Part shown: positions 18,697 to 27,509 of the stretch, piece after piece
Layout: each line of letters opens with the position of its first letter
Position numbering within the stretch: position 1 is the stretch's first letter
From: Rhizobium rosettiformans
Lineage (GTDB): Bacteria; Pseudomonadota; Alphaproteobacteria; Rhizobiales; Rhizobiaceae
DNA: 64,000 nucleotides
NCBI RefSeq assembly: GCF_016806065.1
Contig: NZ_CP032405.1
Span: forward strand, 124,001 to 188,000
Direction: 5' to 3'
Made by a program: the position numbers and the translations under genes
The notes under the pieces: model-generated
Database searches by the model: none
The model's input: the letters and a program-made list of their open reading frames with translations, nothing else
What the model was told of the DNA's origin: nothing

Positions 18697-19611
18697 ATGG
18701 TGGACGCAAAGATGTTGAACAAGATCACCTCGGCGCCCGGCTTCATCGCCGCGCTGGACCAGAGTGGGGGTTCGACACCCGGCGCCCTGCGCCTCTACGG
18801 CGTCGCCGAAACCGATTACAGCGGTGATGACGAAATGTATCGCCTGATCCACGCCATGCGCGTGCGCATCATGAAGGCACCGGCCTTCTCCGGCGACAAG
18901 GTCATCGGCGCGATCCTCTTCGAGCGCACCATGGACGGCGATGTCGACGGCGAGCCCGTCCCCTCCTTCCTTTGGGAAAAGCGTGGCGTCGTGCCCTTTC
19001 TCAAGATCGACAAGGGACTGCGTGACGAAGAGTACGGCGTTCAGCTGATGAAGCCCATGCCCGACCTCGACGCGCTCCTGATCCGCGGCCGCGAGAAGGG
19101 CATCTTCGGCACAAAGATGCGCTCGGTCATCGCCCATGCCGACAAGGCCGGCATCGCAGCCGTGGTCAAACAGCAGTTCGAAGTCGCGCGCCAGATCATC
19201 GGCCAGGGTCTCGTCCCGATCGTCGAACCGGAAGTTTCGATCAAGAGCCCGAGCAAGGCCGAGGCCGAGACCATCCTTCGCGAAGAGATCGCCGCCGAGC
19301 TCAACAAGCTGCCCTCCGGCGACAAGGTCATGCTGAAGCTGACCATTCCGACAGTCGCCGATTTCTACGCGCCTCTCGTTTCGCATCCCTCCGTCGTTCG
19401 GGTCGTCGCACTCTCCGGAGGCTACAGCACGGCCGACGCCTGTGAAAAGCTGAGCCAGAACCACGGGATGATCGCAAGCTTCTCGCGTGCGCTGGCCGAG
19501 AAGCTGCGCGTCTCGATGAGCGACGCCGAATTCAATGCGAGCATCGCCGCAACCATCGACCAGATCTATGCCGCAAGCGTCAACAAGGTCGGCGCGATCG
19601 CCGCCGAATAG
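18697..19611 (+). CDS. Class I fructose-bisphosphate aldolase
   Basis: Cleaves fructose-1,6-bisphosphate to dihydroxyacetone phosphate and glyceraldehyde-3-phosphate through a Schiff base, no metal required. 304 residues. Family segments: SAPGFIAALDQSGGSTPGAL at the N-terminus, GAILFERTMDGDVDG, VPFLKIDKGL, IVEPEVSI, and VMLKLTIPT with the catalytic lysine, then VVALSGGYS for the phosphate site. AGGAGTG precedes the ATG. It completes the tkt-gap-pgk-fba set but has its own long upstream region, so separate control is likely. Confidence 0.93.
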   Translation: MVDAKMLNKITSAPGFIAALDQSGGSTPGALRLYGVAETDYSGDDEMYRLIHAMRVRIMKAPAFSGDKVIGAILFERTMDGDVDGEPVPSFLWEKRGVVPFLKIDKGLRDEEYGVQLMKPMPDLDALLIRGREKGIFGTKMRSVIAHADKAGIAAVVKQQFEVARQIIGQGLVPIVEPEVSIKSPSKAEAETILREEIAAELNKLPSGDKVMLKLTIPTVADFYAPLVSHPSVVRVVALSGGYSTADACEKLSQNHGMIASFSRALAEKLRVSMSDAEFNASIAATIDQIYAASVNKVGAIAAE

Positions 19612-19673
19612 ACGGCGTTCACGGCCTCCGGTTGATCCGCGGCCGCACGCGAAATCTTGTCATCAGGACACGA

Positions 19674-19700
19674 AAGCCCGGCCATGTGCCGGGCTTCTTG
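19674..19700 (+). terminator. Terminator of the aldolase gene
   Basis: AAGCCCGGC / GCCGGGCTT stem with a CATGT loop; the T-tail (CTTGCG) is poor. Confidence 0.6.
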
Positions 19701-19736
19701 CGTTATCAGGATGCGCTAGAATCCTCTGGAGCCATC

Positions 19737-20660
19737 ATGCCGTCCCCTTCCCGCAGCATTCCCTTCGTCACCCTCGACGTTTTCACCGATACGCGCTTCT
19801 GCGGCAATCCGCTTGCCGTGATCACCGACGCCCGGGGCTTGAGCGATAAGGAGATGCAGGAAATCGCGGCCGAGTTCGGCTATTCCGAGACGACATTTGT
19901 GCTGCCGCCTCAGGATCCAGGCAATACCGCAGAAGTCCGCATCTTCACACCGGTCACGGAAGTGCCCTTTGCCGGACATCCCAATGTCGGCACAGCCCAT
20001 GCGCTGGCCATCGAGGGCAACGTCTTCGGCAAGCCTGTCGGAGATCGCCTTCGCTTCGAGGAGAAGGCAGGGCTCGTCGAGGTGAGCGTGAACCGTGACG
20101 CAGACGGCATGGTGACGGCAACAACCATCCGGGCACCCGGCCCCCTGACAACAGGCGCATCGATTGCACCCGAGATCATGGCACCCTGCATCGCCCTTGC
20201 GCCGGAGGACATTGTCACCAGCCGGCATCAACCGACATTCGCCTCCGTCGGCCTGAAGTTCATCCTGGTCGAGGTGGCAAACCTCGACGCGCTGGCAAGG
20301 GCTGCGTCTCGCCTGGAGCCGCTGACGGCCCTGAGGCAGATGCATGCCGGCGAAGATTGCGACTGCGCCACCTTCCTCTACACCTGGGTCGGGCCGGACC
20401 ATCTGCGTGCGCGCATGTTTGCACCGTTCGACAATGTACCCGAAGACCCGGCGACCGGCAGCGCATCCGCAGCCCTCGGCGCCTTTCTGACGACGCTCGC
20501 ACAGGCACCGGAAGAGCGGTACCTTCTCGTGGAACAGGGCGTGGAGATGGGGCGCCGCAGCCTGATCAGGCTTGCCGTACGGACAAGCAACGGCGCCTTC
20601 GACCATGTCGAGATCACCGGAAGCTCGGTCCTTGTCATGCGGGGTCAACTGGCGCTCTAG
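19737..20660 (+). CDS. PhzF-family isomerase-like protein
   Basis: A 307-residue cytosolic protein of the PhzF / diaminopimelate epimerase-like fold. PhzF itself isomerises a phenazine precursor, but most members, as here, have no known substrate. Signatures: FVTLDVFTDTRFCGNPLAVI, AAEFGYSETTFVLPP with the conserved catalytic Glu, RIFTPVTEVPFAGHPNVGTAHAL, and DPATGSASAALGAFL near the C-terminus. The start is the ATG at 19737 behind TGGAG; the open frame upstream overlaps the aldolase terminator and is not coding. No phenazine genes are near. Confidence 0.88.
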   Translation: MPSPSRSIPFVTLDVFTDTRFCGNPLAVITDARGLSDKEMQEIAAEFGYSETTFVLPPQDPGNTAEVRIFTPVTEVPFAGHPNVGTAHALAIEGNVFGKPVGDRLRFEEKAGLVEVSVNRDADGMVTATTIRAPGPLTTGASIAPEIMAPCIALAPEDIVTSRHQPTFASVGLKFILVEVANLDALARAASRLEPLTALRQMHAGEDCDCATFLYTWVGPDHLRARMFAPFDNVPEDPATGSASAALGAFLTTLAQAPEERYLLVEQGVEMGRRSLIRLAVRTSNGAFDHVEITGSSVLVMRGQLAL

Positions 20661-20823
20661 TTTCCCGCACGCCCGCGCACTCCCCGGATCCCGGCCGAAA
20701 ACTTCGACGAGCGTACCTTGCCGCCTCCGTTCCACATGACTATATCAGTGCCCGAGGACGACCTCCCCACAATGGGCCTGATTGACTGCGGGACGACCCG
20801 CCTGTTTTCCCGGAGGGAAGAAC

Positions 20824-21267
20824 ATGCGGAAGACCGCAGATCGTATTCGTCACGCAATAAGCTTTGAACTCATCGGACTGGCCCTGATCGTGCCGCTGGG
20901 CACCCTGGCCTTCTCGATGCCAGCGAAGGACATCGGCGTTGTCGGCGTCGTGGGCGCGACCCTCGCGACCTTCTGGAACTATATCTACAATCTCGGATTC
21001 GACCACCTTCTGCGCCGCCTTACCGGCACGACGCTGAAGACGGTGCCTGTGCGTGTCCTTCACGCCGTCCTCTTCGAGGCCGGCCTGCTGATGATCCTGA
21101 TGCCGTTCATCGCCTGGTATCTGCAGATCAGCCTCTGGCAGGCCTTCGTCATGGACGTCGCCTTTGCCCTTTTCTACCTGGTCTATGCCTTCGTCTTCAA
21201 TTGGGCCTATGACCGCGTCTTCCCCTTGCCCGAGTGGAAGACGGAGAAGGCAGCAGCACCTCAGTAA
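20824..21267 (+). CDS. PACE-family efflux transporter
   Basis: A 147-residue inner-membrane protein made of two tandem bacterial transmembrane pair (BTP) domains, so four membrane segments, as in the chlorhexidine exporter AceI. Each half begins with a charged segment followed by conserved aromatic-Asn patterns: RIRHAISFELIGLALIVPL with ATFWNYIYNLGFDHLL, then RVLHAVLFEAGLLMILMP with DVAFALFYLVYAFVFNWAYDRVFP. The conserved Glu of helix 1 (about residue 15) is present. Start at 20824 after CGGAGGGAAGA. Natural substrates may be polyamines such as cadaverine; this is known for the family, not shown here. Confidence 0.88.
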   Translation: MRKTADRIRHAISFELIGLALIVPLGTLAFSMPAKDIGVVGVVGATLATFWNYIYNLGFDHLLRRLTGTTLKTVPVRVLHAVLFEAGLLMILMPFIAWYLQISLWQAFVMDVAFALFYLVYAFVFNWAYDRVFPLPEWKTEKAAAPQ

Positions 21268-21273
21268 GAGATC

Positions 21274-21429
21274 TCAGGGTCGAATCAGAAGCGTAACCGA
21301 CCAGGTGACGAAGGCGACGATGGCGAGTTTCCAGAAATCGCTGCGTCGCCTCAGGCCCGGAAGGCCAAGCGGCTTGATGATCTGCACGATCATGGCGAGG
21401 ATCAGGAAGGCGGATATGGCCTTGGTCAT
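21274..21429 (-). CDS. 51-residue small membrane protein
   Basis: MTKAISAFLILAMIVQIIKPLGLPGLRRRSDFWKL... has two predicted membrane segments (about 5-22 and 32-48) joined by a basic loop with three arginines. AGGGAA lies six bases before the ATG on the minus strand. It ends six bases from the PACE gene, convergently. Not recognised as a named family. The clean ribosome site and hydrophobic pattern support a real gene. Confidence 0.6.
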   Translation of the reverse strand: MTKAISAFLILAMIVQIIKPLGLPGLRRRSDFWKLAIVAFVTWSVTLLIRP

Positions 21430-21636
21430 TGAATTTCCCTGTGGAGCCCGGACGGGATGCCGCGCCGACGGCTCTTGATGCGGCGGGACAGCCACACCGC
21501 TGTCACTTTTGCCCGCCAGAACTTGATCCTGCAAGCACCAAGGTCGCATTCAGACAACGGTAGGAAGATCCTTCTATTGTGATTCTGCCGTGCTCCTCCG
21601 ATTCGGGCGCCCTCCACACCAATCGACAAGAATGCC

Positions 21637-22932
21637 ATGAGACGTAATCTTCTGCCGGTAATGGCCCTGCTTCTGGGCACGCTCTTCCTCTTCCTCGGAA
21701 ACGGCCTGCATGGTCTGCTCCTGCCCGTGCGTGGGGCAGCCGAAGGCTATTCCAACGAAGTCCTCGGCCTGCTCGGAACCACCTGGGCTGCCGGCTTCGT
21801 GCTCGGCTGCTTCGTGGCACCCAAGCTGGTCGTGCGGGTCGGCCACGTCCGGGCCTTCTCGACCTTCGTTGCCCTTATTCTGGTGAACGCGCTCCTGACC
21901 GGCATCGTTGTCGATGCGACCTGGTGGGTCGCGCTGCGCGTCATCACAGGTTTCTGCACCGCAGGCACGTCGATGATCATCGAGAGCTGGCTGAACGAGC
22001 GCGCGACCAATGAGAGCCGCGGCATGATTTTCTCGTTCTACATCTCGATCACGCTGATCGGTGTGGTAGCGGGACAGATGCTGGTCGGTGCCTTTGACCC
22101 GGCAACGACCATTCTCTTCATGATCTGCGGCATCGTCTACGGTTTCGCCATCATGCCGACCTTGATGTCGACCGCTGCCACGCCGCAGCCGCTTCGGTCG
22201 ATCAAGCTTGACTTGCCACTGCTCTACCGCAACTCACCCGTTTCCTTCGTCGGCATCCTCATGATCGGCATCGCCAATGGCGCCTATGGCACGCTCGGAG
22301 CTGTTTTCGGATCGCGTGTCGGTCTCGACCCGTCCACCATCGCGCTGCTCCTGTCGGTCACGATCTTCCTCGGCGCCATCATGCAGTTTCCGGCCGGCAA
22401 GCTCTCCGATCGCATCGATCGCCGCTACGTCCTGGCAGCACTCTCGGCGCTCGCGGCCTTCGCCGCCCTCGCCATGGTCGCAATCACGCCGTCTGACCCG
22501 CTCTGGATCTTCATCTTCGTCGGCATCTACGGCGCGGCGGCCAATGCGCTCTATCCGATCGCCGTCGCCCATGCCAACGACTTCGCCAAACCCGACGAGT
22601 TCGTGAAGGTCTCCGGCGGTCTGCTGCTGCTCTTCGGCATCGGCACGATCATCGGACCGACGCTCGGCGGCCCGGTCATGACGGCGGCCGGCCCCTATGC
22701 ACTCTTTGCAGTGACCGCATTTGCGCACCTGCTGATCTCGGGCTACGCGATCTATCGCAGCCGGACACGTGCCGCGATCCCGGCCGAGGATCGTGAGAAC
22801 GTACCGAACCTGCCGATCTCGGCATCGCCGATGAGCAGCACGCCGGAAGGCCTGAGCCTCGATCCGCGTGCAGCCCCCTTGCCGGAGCAGGATGAGTTGG
22901 ACGACACTCCGGAAATGGAGGCACGCACATGA
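21637..22932 (+). CDS. MFS transporter (YcaD-like)
   Basis: A 431-residue inner-membrane permease with about 12 membrane segments and a long, polar, acidic C-terminal tail (residues 385-431). The loop 2-3 motif of MFS proteins is weak, but VALRVITGFCTAGTSMIIESWLNERATNESRG and the central KLSDRIDRRYVL (A-like motif between helices 8 and 9) fit the YcaD/MFS_1 group. Substrate unknown. The stop overlaps the start of the DUF1192 gene by four bases (ATGA), so the two are translated together. Confidence 0.88.
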   Translation: MRRNLLPVMALLLGTLFLFLGNGLHGLLLPVRGAAEGYSNEVLGLLGTTWAAGFVLGCFVAPKLVVRVGHVRAFSTFVALILVNALLTGIVVDATWWVALRVITGFCTAGTSMIIESWLNERATNESRGMIFSFYISITLIGVVAGQMLVGAFDPATTILFMICGIVYGFAIMPTLMSTAATPQPLRSIKLDLPLLYRNSPVSFVGILMIGIANGAYGTLGAVFGSRVGLDPSTIALLLSVTIFLGAIMQFPAGKLSDRIDRRYVLAALSALAAFAALAMVAITPSDPLWIFIFVGIYGAAANALYPIAVAHANDFAKPDEFVKVSGGLLLLFGIGTIIGPTLGGPVMTAAGPYALFAVTAFAHLLISGYAIYRSRTRAAIPAEDRENVPNLPISASPMSSTPEGLSLDPRAAPLPEQDELDDTPEMEART

Positions 22933-23123
22933 TCATCGATGAAGAAGCACGCAAGCGCAGCACTGGCCACGAGCTTGGCTGCGAGCTCTCGGCCATATCG
23001 GCTGACGAACTGCGCCACCGCATTTCGCTTCTGGAAGCCGAGATTGATCGAATCAGGGCGGAGATCGACCGCAAGGAAGCTGGCAGGAAAGCCGCAGACA
23101 GCCTGTTTGGACCGAGGTCTTAG
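22929..23123 (+). CDS. DUF1192 small coiled-coil protein
   Basis: A 64-residue cytosolic protein of the DUF1192 family. The core ELSAISADELRHRISLLEAEIDRIRAEIDRKEAGRKAADSLF is the family signature and is helical. Overlaps the MFS gene by ATGA. Function unknown. Confidence 0.85.
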   Translation: MIIDEEARKRSTGHELGCELSAISADELRHRISLLEAEIDRIRAEIDRKEAGRKAADSLFGPRS

Positions 23124-23199
23124 CCGTCAATATTCGGTGAGACGCCCGTGATGTCTTGAAACGATCTGAATCTCATCTTGGCGTTTACCGTTTATTAAG

Positions 23200-23317
23200 C
23201 CATTTCAGGGAAACTACAGTCACCCCGATCTTCGGGCTCAGCTGGTTCGTTTCATGGAAACTCCTTCTGATTTCTCCCTGTTTTACCTTGAGAGCCGCAT
23301 CTGCGGCTCTTTTTTTG
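23200..23317 (+). ncRNA. Candidate small RNA upstream of rcdA
   Basis: A perfect nine-base terminator stem (AGAGCCGCA / TGCGGCTCT) with seven T ends a stretch that begins about 80 bases after the DUF1192 stop. CTTGGC at 23178-23183 could be a -35 with a start near 23205. This might instead be only the late terminator of the MFS-DUF1192 unit. Family not recognised. Confidence 0.3.
23291..23316 (+). terminator. Strong terminator upstream of rcdA
   Basis: AGAGCCGCA / TGCGGCTCT stem followed by a T-run. It isolates rcdA from the genes before it. Confidence 0.9.
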
Positions 23318-23352
23318 CCCAAAACGGCAAAGGTTTCACGAAAGTGTGGGAA

Positions 23353-23367
23353 TTAACCCTTCCTTAA
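23353..23367 (+). promoter_or_regulatory. CtrA binding box upstream of rcdA
   Basis: TTAA-CCCTTCC-TTAA matches the full CtrA consensus TTAA-N7-TTAA with no mismatch. It is 117 bases before the rcdA start. Confidence 0.7.
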
Positions 23368-23483
23368 GTTTCGCCTTGCGGATTTGGGCTATTGGTAGCA
23401 TCGTAGCCTCACAAAATGCGGCAGGAACAAGTTTGTAGCGCTGTCGTTACATGCCTAAGTGATGCGTTTACAGGGAAACATCC

Positions 23484-24002
23484 ATGTCTGAACTCGGTAT
23501 GAATACGGTTAGCTTTGCCGGTCGTGTGGCAGCGTCCAGCCAGTTCAAGGCGACCTATGCCGAGGGCATGGGCCTTGTTGAAGAAACCGCCGCCTATCTC
23601 GATGGCCCGGGTCGCGCAGCCGCAAAGGTATTGCCCCGCCAGGCCTCCGTTCTCTACGCGGCGGAATCGATGCGCCTGACCACGCGCCTGATGCAGATGG
23701 CCTCCTGGCTCCTTCTGCAGCGCGCCGTGAACAATGGCGAGATGAGCCGCGATCAGGTTCTCTCCGAAAAGAGCAAGGTGCGTCTCGACGGCTTCAACGT
23801 CGATCGCGCAGCACCAGGCTGGAACGACCTGCCGGAAGCCTTCCGCGATCTCGTCGAGCGCTCGCTGCGCCTTCAGAACCGCATCGCCCTGCTCGACCGC
23901 GAAATCTATCGTCCGGCCAGCGAAGAAGAATTCCAGCCGGACAACGAAAACAGCGTTCAGGCACAGCTTAACCTGCTGCGCACCGCTTTCAACGCAGGCT
24001 GA
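23484..24002 (+). CDS. rcdA: RcdA (DUF1465), adaptor for CtrA degradation
   Basis: A 172-residue cytosolic protein of the DUF1465/RcdA family. In Caulobacter RcdA, with CpdR and PopA, delivers the cell-cycle master regulator CtrA to ClpXP; the Sinorhizobium homologue is reported as essential. The N-terminal half has VSFAGRVAASSQFKATYAEGMGLVEETAAYLDG and LYAAESMRLTTRLMQMASWLLLQRAVNNGEM, the conserved helical bundle; a disordered acidic tail follows (SEEEFQPDNENS). The consensus CtrA box upstream suggests a feedback loop. A terminator follows 22 bases on. Confidence 0.9.
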   Translation: MSELGMNTVSFAGRVAASSQFKATYAEGMGLVEETAAYLDGPGRAAAKVLPRQASVLYAAESMRLTTRLMQMASWLLLQRAVNNGEMSRDQVLSEKSKVRLDGFNVDRAAPGWNDLPEAFRDLVERSLRLQNRIALLDREIYRPASEEEFQPDNENSVQAQLNLLRTAFNAG

Positions 24003-24023
24003 TCACGCCTCAAGCACGACCTC

Positions 24024-24056
24024 GACCCGGCCAGCGAAAGCTGCGCCGGGTCTTTT
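24024..24056 (+). terminator. Terminator of rcdA
   Basis: GACCCGGC / GCCGGGTC stem with the loop CAGCGAAAGCTGC region forming an inner helix, then TTTT. Confidence 0.8.
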
Positions 24057-24143
24057 CACGCTTGAACAAGCTCGATTGCAAAAATTCACATTTACAACTT
24101 TAAATATTGTGCGACACTCTTCTGAACAGGGGGAGTTGAGCAC

Positions 24144-25205
24144 ATGGCAAGGTTCATTCTTTCGATCGATGGCGGCGGCATCAGGGGAACAATCCCGGCC
24201 GCTGTCCTGACCGTCCTTAAGGATAAGCTCGAGAAGCGGGACAAGCGTCTGCCACTGCATCGCTATTTCCATCTGATCGCCGGGACATCGACGGGTGCGA
24301 TCATAGCAGCGGGGCTGACCTGTCCGAAGCCGGGGAAACCCGCTGAGCCGGCCGCCGACCCCTGGACACTGCTCGATCTCTACAAGCGCAAGGGCGCGGA
24401 AATCTTCAACATCGGCCTCTTCCGCAAGATCGCCAATTTCGGCGGATTGTTCGAGGAACGCTACGATGCCGCACCGCTCGAAAAGATCCTGCGGCAGATG
24501 CTTGGGGAGAAAAGCGAGATCAAGGACGCACTCGGGAAGGTTCTGATCACCGCCTATGACATCCATGCGCGGCGTGCGGTCTTCATGACCAATGCTGACA
24601 AGGATCACGAGCGCTTCCTCTTCTGGCAGGCCGTGCGTGGCTCGTCGGCCGCACCGACCTATTTCGAGCCGGCCATGGTCGAGGACCTTGCTGGTCAAAG
24701 TCATGGACAGATCCCGGCCATCCCGCTGATTGATGGCGGCGTCTTCGCCAACGATCCAGCCATGGCCGCCTATGTCGAGGGCTGCAAGCTCGGCTGGCGT
24801 GACAATGACCTCGTCATCCTGTCGCTGGGAACGGGATCGGCCAACCGCAAGATCCCCTACCAGCAGGCCAAGAGCTGGGGCGCGGGTGGCTGGATCAACC
24901 CGGCCAACGACACGCCGCTGATTTCCGTGCTGATGCAGGGACAGTCGAGCACGACATCCTACCAGTTGAACAAGCTGTTGAACGTCGACCCGCCCCGCTT
25001 CTCCGATGGTGCGACGGTGGTCACGACAGCCAACCGGAAGACGCTCAACTATTTTCGGCTGGATGCACCGCTCGTCGGCGTGAATGACGCGCTCGACGAC
25101 GCGACGCCCGAGAACATTTCGAAGCTGGAGCGCTTCGGCCTGACACTCGCTGAAAAACACGATCTAGCACTCGAAGAGATCGCCGATCGACTCGCAGCCA
25201 TTTAA
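24144..25205 (+). CDS. Patatin-like phospholipase
   Basis: A 353-residue cytosolic lipid acyl hydrolase of the patatin fold. The oxyanion loop is DGGGIRG at residues 9-15, the nucleophile is Ser49 in GTSTG, and the dyad aspartate is Asp197 in DGG, so the catalytic set is complete. The region around IFNIGLFRKIANFGGLFEERYDAAPLEKIL is typical of the bacterial CapV/GlxA-like group. No signal peptide. It has its own terminator and no nucleotide cyclase or other defence gene beside it, so membrane lipid turnover is the simpler reading. GGGGGAG precedes the ATG. Confidence 0.9.
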   Translation: MARFILSIDGGGIRGTIPAAVLTVLKDKLEKRDKRLPLHRYFHLIAGTSTGAIIAAGLTCPKPGKPAEPAADPWTLLDLYKRKGAEIFNIGLFRKIANFGGLFEERYDAAPLEKILRQMLGEKSEIKDALGKVLITAYDIHARRAVFMTNADKDHERFLFWQAVRGSSAAPTYFEPAMVEDLAGQSHGQIPAIPLIDGGVFANDPAMAAYVEGCKLGWRDNDLVILSLGTGSANRKIPYQQAKSWGAGGWINPANDTPLISVLMQGQSSTTSYQLNKLLNVDPPRFSDGATVVTTANRKTLNYFRLDAPLVGVNDALDDATPENISKLERFGLTLAEKHDLALEEIADRLAAI

Positions 25206-25233
25206 CTGCCCCGACGGAAGCAGGCGCAAATGC

Positions 25234-25263
25234 AAAAAGCCCGGCACAACGGCCGGGCTTTTT
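25234..25263. terminator. Bidirectional terminator between patatin gene and rpmE
   Basis: AAAAAGCCCGG(C) / (G)CCGGGCTTTTT stem, flanked by A- and T-runs. Confidence 0.88.
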
Positions 25264-25284
25264 GTATCATATCGTTCGAAACGA

Positions 25285-25506
25285 TCAGAGGCCGAGGCCG
25301 CCGAAGCGCTTGTTGAACTTCGAAACGCGACCACCGCGGTCCAGCAGCTGCTGGTTGCCACCGGTCCAGGCCGGGTGCGAGGTCGGGTCGATTTCGAGGT
25401 TCATGACGGCGCCTTCCGAACCCCAGGTCGAACGGGTCTCGTATTCGGTGCCGTCGGTCATGACGACCTTGATGACGTGGTAGTCTGGATGGATGTCAGC
25501 CTTCAT
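25285..25506 (-). CDS. rpmE: 50S ribosomal protein L31
   Basis: A 73-residue ribosomal protein, [19 protein letters not shown]..., ending [16 protein letters not shown], both L31 hallmarks. The four cysteines that bind zinc in the C+ form are absent, so it is the zinc-independent (C-) form. The reading frame stays open upstream to 25716, but family alignment fixes the start at 25506. Divergent from the ABC transporter gene. Confidence 0.95.
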   Translation of the reverse strand: MKADIHPDYHVIKVVMTDGTEYETRSTWGSEGAVMNLEIDPTSHPAWTGGNQQLLDRGGRVSKFNKRFGGLGL

Positions 25507-25694
25507 CGCTCTATTCCTGCTGTGCCGTGGGGTCCAAATGCCGCAATTGCCTCGGCAGGACCTATTCAATAGATGAAGCCGCAGTCCGTCTGGGCTACGG
25601 CTTCCCAATTCGATGCCGTGCCTATACATGAAGGACGCAGGGATAACAAGTGCCATGGCGCGAAAGCACCTGGGCACTGAAGGAGCATGACAGA

Positions 25695-27497
25695 GTGACC
25701 TTGGAAGCCGACACAACAGACAAGAAACGACGCTCTCTGAAGCCTCTGACCAGCCTCTTTCCTTACCTCAAGCGCTACAGGGGTCTCGTTGCCGGCGCGT
25801 TGATCTTCCTCTGCCTCGCAGCCGCGACGACGCTGGCGCTGCCGATCGCCATCCGGCGCATGCTGGACCACGGTTTCCAGGCCGCCGACAGCGAATTTAT
25901 CAACGCATACTTCGCCATGATGATTGTCATGGCGCTCGTTCTCGCCGTCGCCAGCGCCCTTCGTTATTACTACGTCATCACCATCGGCGAGCGCGTGGTG
26001 GCGGATCTGCGCCGCGACGTCTTCGCCCATGTGACGAAACTGTCGCCCTCCTTCTTCGACATCAACCAGTCCGGCGAGATCGTCTCGCGTTTGACTGCGG
26101 ACACGACTCAGCTGAAGTCGGCCGTCGGCGCCACCGCATCGCTGGCGCTCCGCAACACCATTCTCTGTCTCGGCGCCGTCGTCATGATGATCGCAACAAG
26201 CCCGAAGCTCTCGATCATGGTGCTTGCGGCGATTCCCGTCATCGTCTTCCCGCTGGTCGGTTTCGGGCGCTCGGTCCGTCAGCGCTCGCGTGCCGCCCAG
26301 GACACGCTCGCGGAAGCCTCGTCCTATGCCGGCGAAGTCATTGGCGCCGCCCGCACCCTCCAGGCCTTCAACGCCGAGGAAGCCGCACGCACACGCTACT
26401 CGTCCTCCGTCGAAAGCGCCTATGAAGCGGCACGTTCCGCCATCCGCTCGCGTTCTCTCCTGACCGGCGTTGCCATCGCCTTGGTCTTCGGCAGTGTCGT
26501 CGGCGTCCTCTGGTACGGCGCACAAAGCGTGCTTGCAGGCACCATGAGCGGCGGCACGCTCGGGCAGTTTCTTCTCTACTCGCTGATTGCTGCCGGTTCA
26601 CTCGGTACGCTTTCGGAGGTCTGGGGCGAACTTTCTCAAGCAGCCGGTGCAGCAGAACGCCTGCATGAGCTTCTCGCCGAGCACCCGGCCATCGCGGCAC
26701 CGGCCGTGGCCAAGACGCTCCCCGAACCCGCCCAGGGCAGTGTCCGCTTCGAGGACGTGCACTTCAGCTATCCTTCGGCGAAGACCAAATCCGCCCTCAA
26801 CGGTCTTTCCTTCTCGGTTGCCCATGGCGAGACGGTCGCGATCGTCGGCCCCTCCGGCGCGGGCAAGAGCACGATCTTTTCGCTGATCCTGCGCTTCTAT
26901 GATCCGCTATCCGGCACCATCCGGCTGGATGGCATCGACATTCGCGAAGCCGATCCCGAGGCCGTACGCGCCCGGATCGCAATCGTCCCGCAGGACACCA
27001 CGATCTTCGCCTCGTCGATCCACGACAACATCGCCTTCGGCACGCCGAACGCCTGTCGCGGCATGGTCGAAGTTGCAGCGGAAGCGGCCCAGGCGAGTGA
27101 GTTCATCGGTCGCCTCGAGAACGGCTTCGATACGATCGTCGGCGAACGGGGCGTGACCTTGTCGGGCGGCCAGCGCCAGCGCATCGCGATTGCCCGTGCC
27201 CTGCTGCGCGACGCCCCTCTCCTGCTGCTCGATGAAGCAACGTCCGCCCTCGACGCCGAAAGCGAGACGCTCGTGCAGAAGGCACTCGACGGCCTGATGC
27301 GCGACCGCACCACCATCGTCATCGCTCACCGGCTCGCAACGGTCCTGAAGGCCGACCGCATTCTCGTGCTCGACGATGGCCGCATCGTGGAGGAAGGCAC
27401 ACATCAGAGCCTCATCCAGCAGGGCGGCCTCTACGCCAAGCTCGCGCGTCTGCAGTTCGAGACCGGTGGCCGCGACTTCACTGCGGCCGCGCAGTAA
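25695..27497 (+). CDS. ABC exporter, fused membrane and ATPase domains
   Basis: About 600 residues, one half-transporter that works as a homodimer in the inner membrane. Residues 20-310 form the six-helix exporter domain; the ATPase domain has Walker [10 protein letters not shown], signature [15 protein letters not shown], Walker [16 protein letters not shown] and H-loop [10 protein letters not shown]. It resembles MsbA/multidrug half-transporters; the substrate is unknown. The start chosen is GTG at 25695 with AAGGAG nine bases upstream; an ATG at 25650 is in frame but lacks a ribosome site and lies in the rpmE promoter area. It converges on the FAD dehydrogenase gene with 12 bases between. 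Confidence 0.9.
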   Translation: MTLEADTTDKKRRSLKPLTSLFPYLKRYRGLVAGALIFLCLAAATTLALPIAIRRMLDHGFQAADSEFINAYFAMMIVMALVLAVASALRYYYVITIGERVVADLRRDVFAHVTKLSPSFFDINQSGEIVSRLTADTTQLKSAVGATASLALRNTILCLGAVVMMIATSPKLSIMVLAAIPVIVFPLVGFGRSVRQRSRAAQDTLAEASSYAGEVIGAARTLQAFNAEEAARTRYSSSVESAYEAARSAIRSRSLLTGVAIALVFGSVVGVLWYGAQSVLAGTMSGGTLGQFLLYSLIAAGSLGTLSEVWGELSQAAGAAERLHELLAEHPAIAAPAVAKTLPEPAQGSVRFEDVHFSYPSAKTKSALNGLSFSVAHGETVAIVGPSGAGKSTIFSLILRFYDPLSGTIRLDGIDIREADPEAVRARIAIVPQDTTIFASSIHDNIAFGTPNACRGMVEVAAEAAQASEFIGRLENGFDTIVGERGVTLSGGQRQRIAIARALLRDAPLLLLDEATSALDAESETLVQKALDGLMRDRTTIVIAHRLATVLKADRILVLDDGRIVEEGTHQSLIQQGGLYAKLARLQFETGGRDFTAAAQ

Positions 27498-27509
27498 GAG
27501 CAGCGGGCT

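Larger units (their letters stand above)
23124..23483. other. 360-base region between DUF1192 and rcdA
   Basis: Holds a near-CtrA motif (23184-23198), a strong terminator with no gene directly before it (23291-23316), and a full CtrA box (23353-23367). The sequence between the first motif and the terminator could encode a small RNA (separate entry). No convincing protein gene is present. Confidence 0.6.

Noticed and set aside
24144..25205. CBASS with CapV-type patatin effector
   Set aside because: No CD-NTase, ubiquitin-like or HORMA gene within the neighbouring 20 kb; adjacent genes are rcdA and rpmE.
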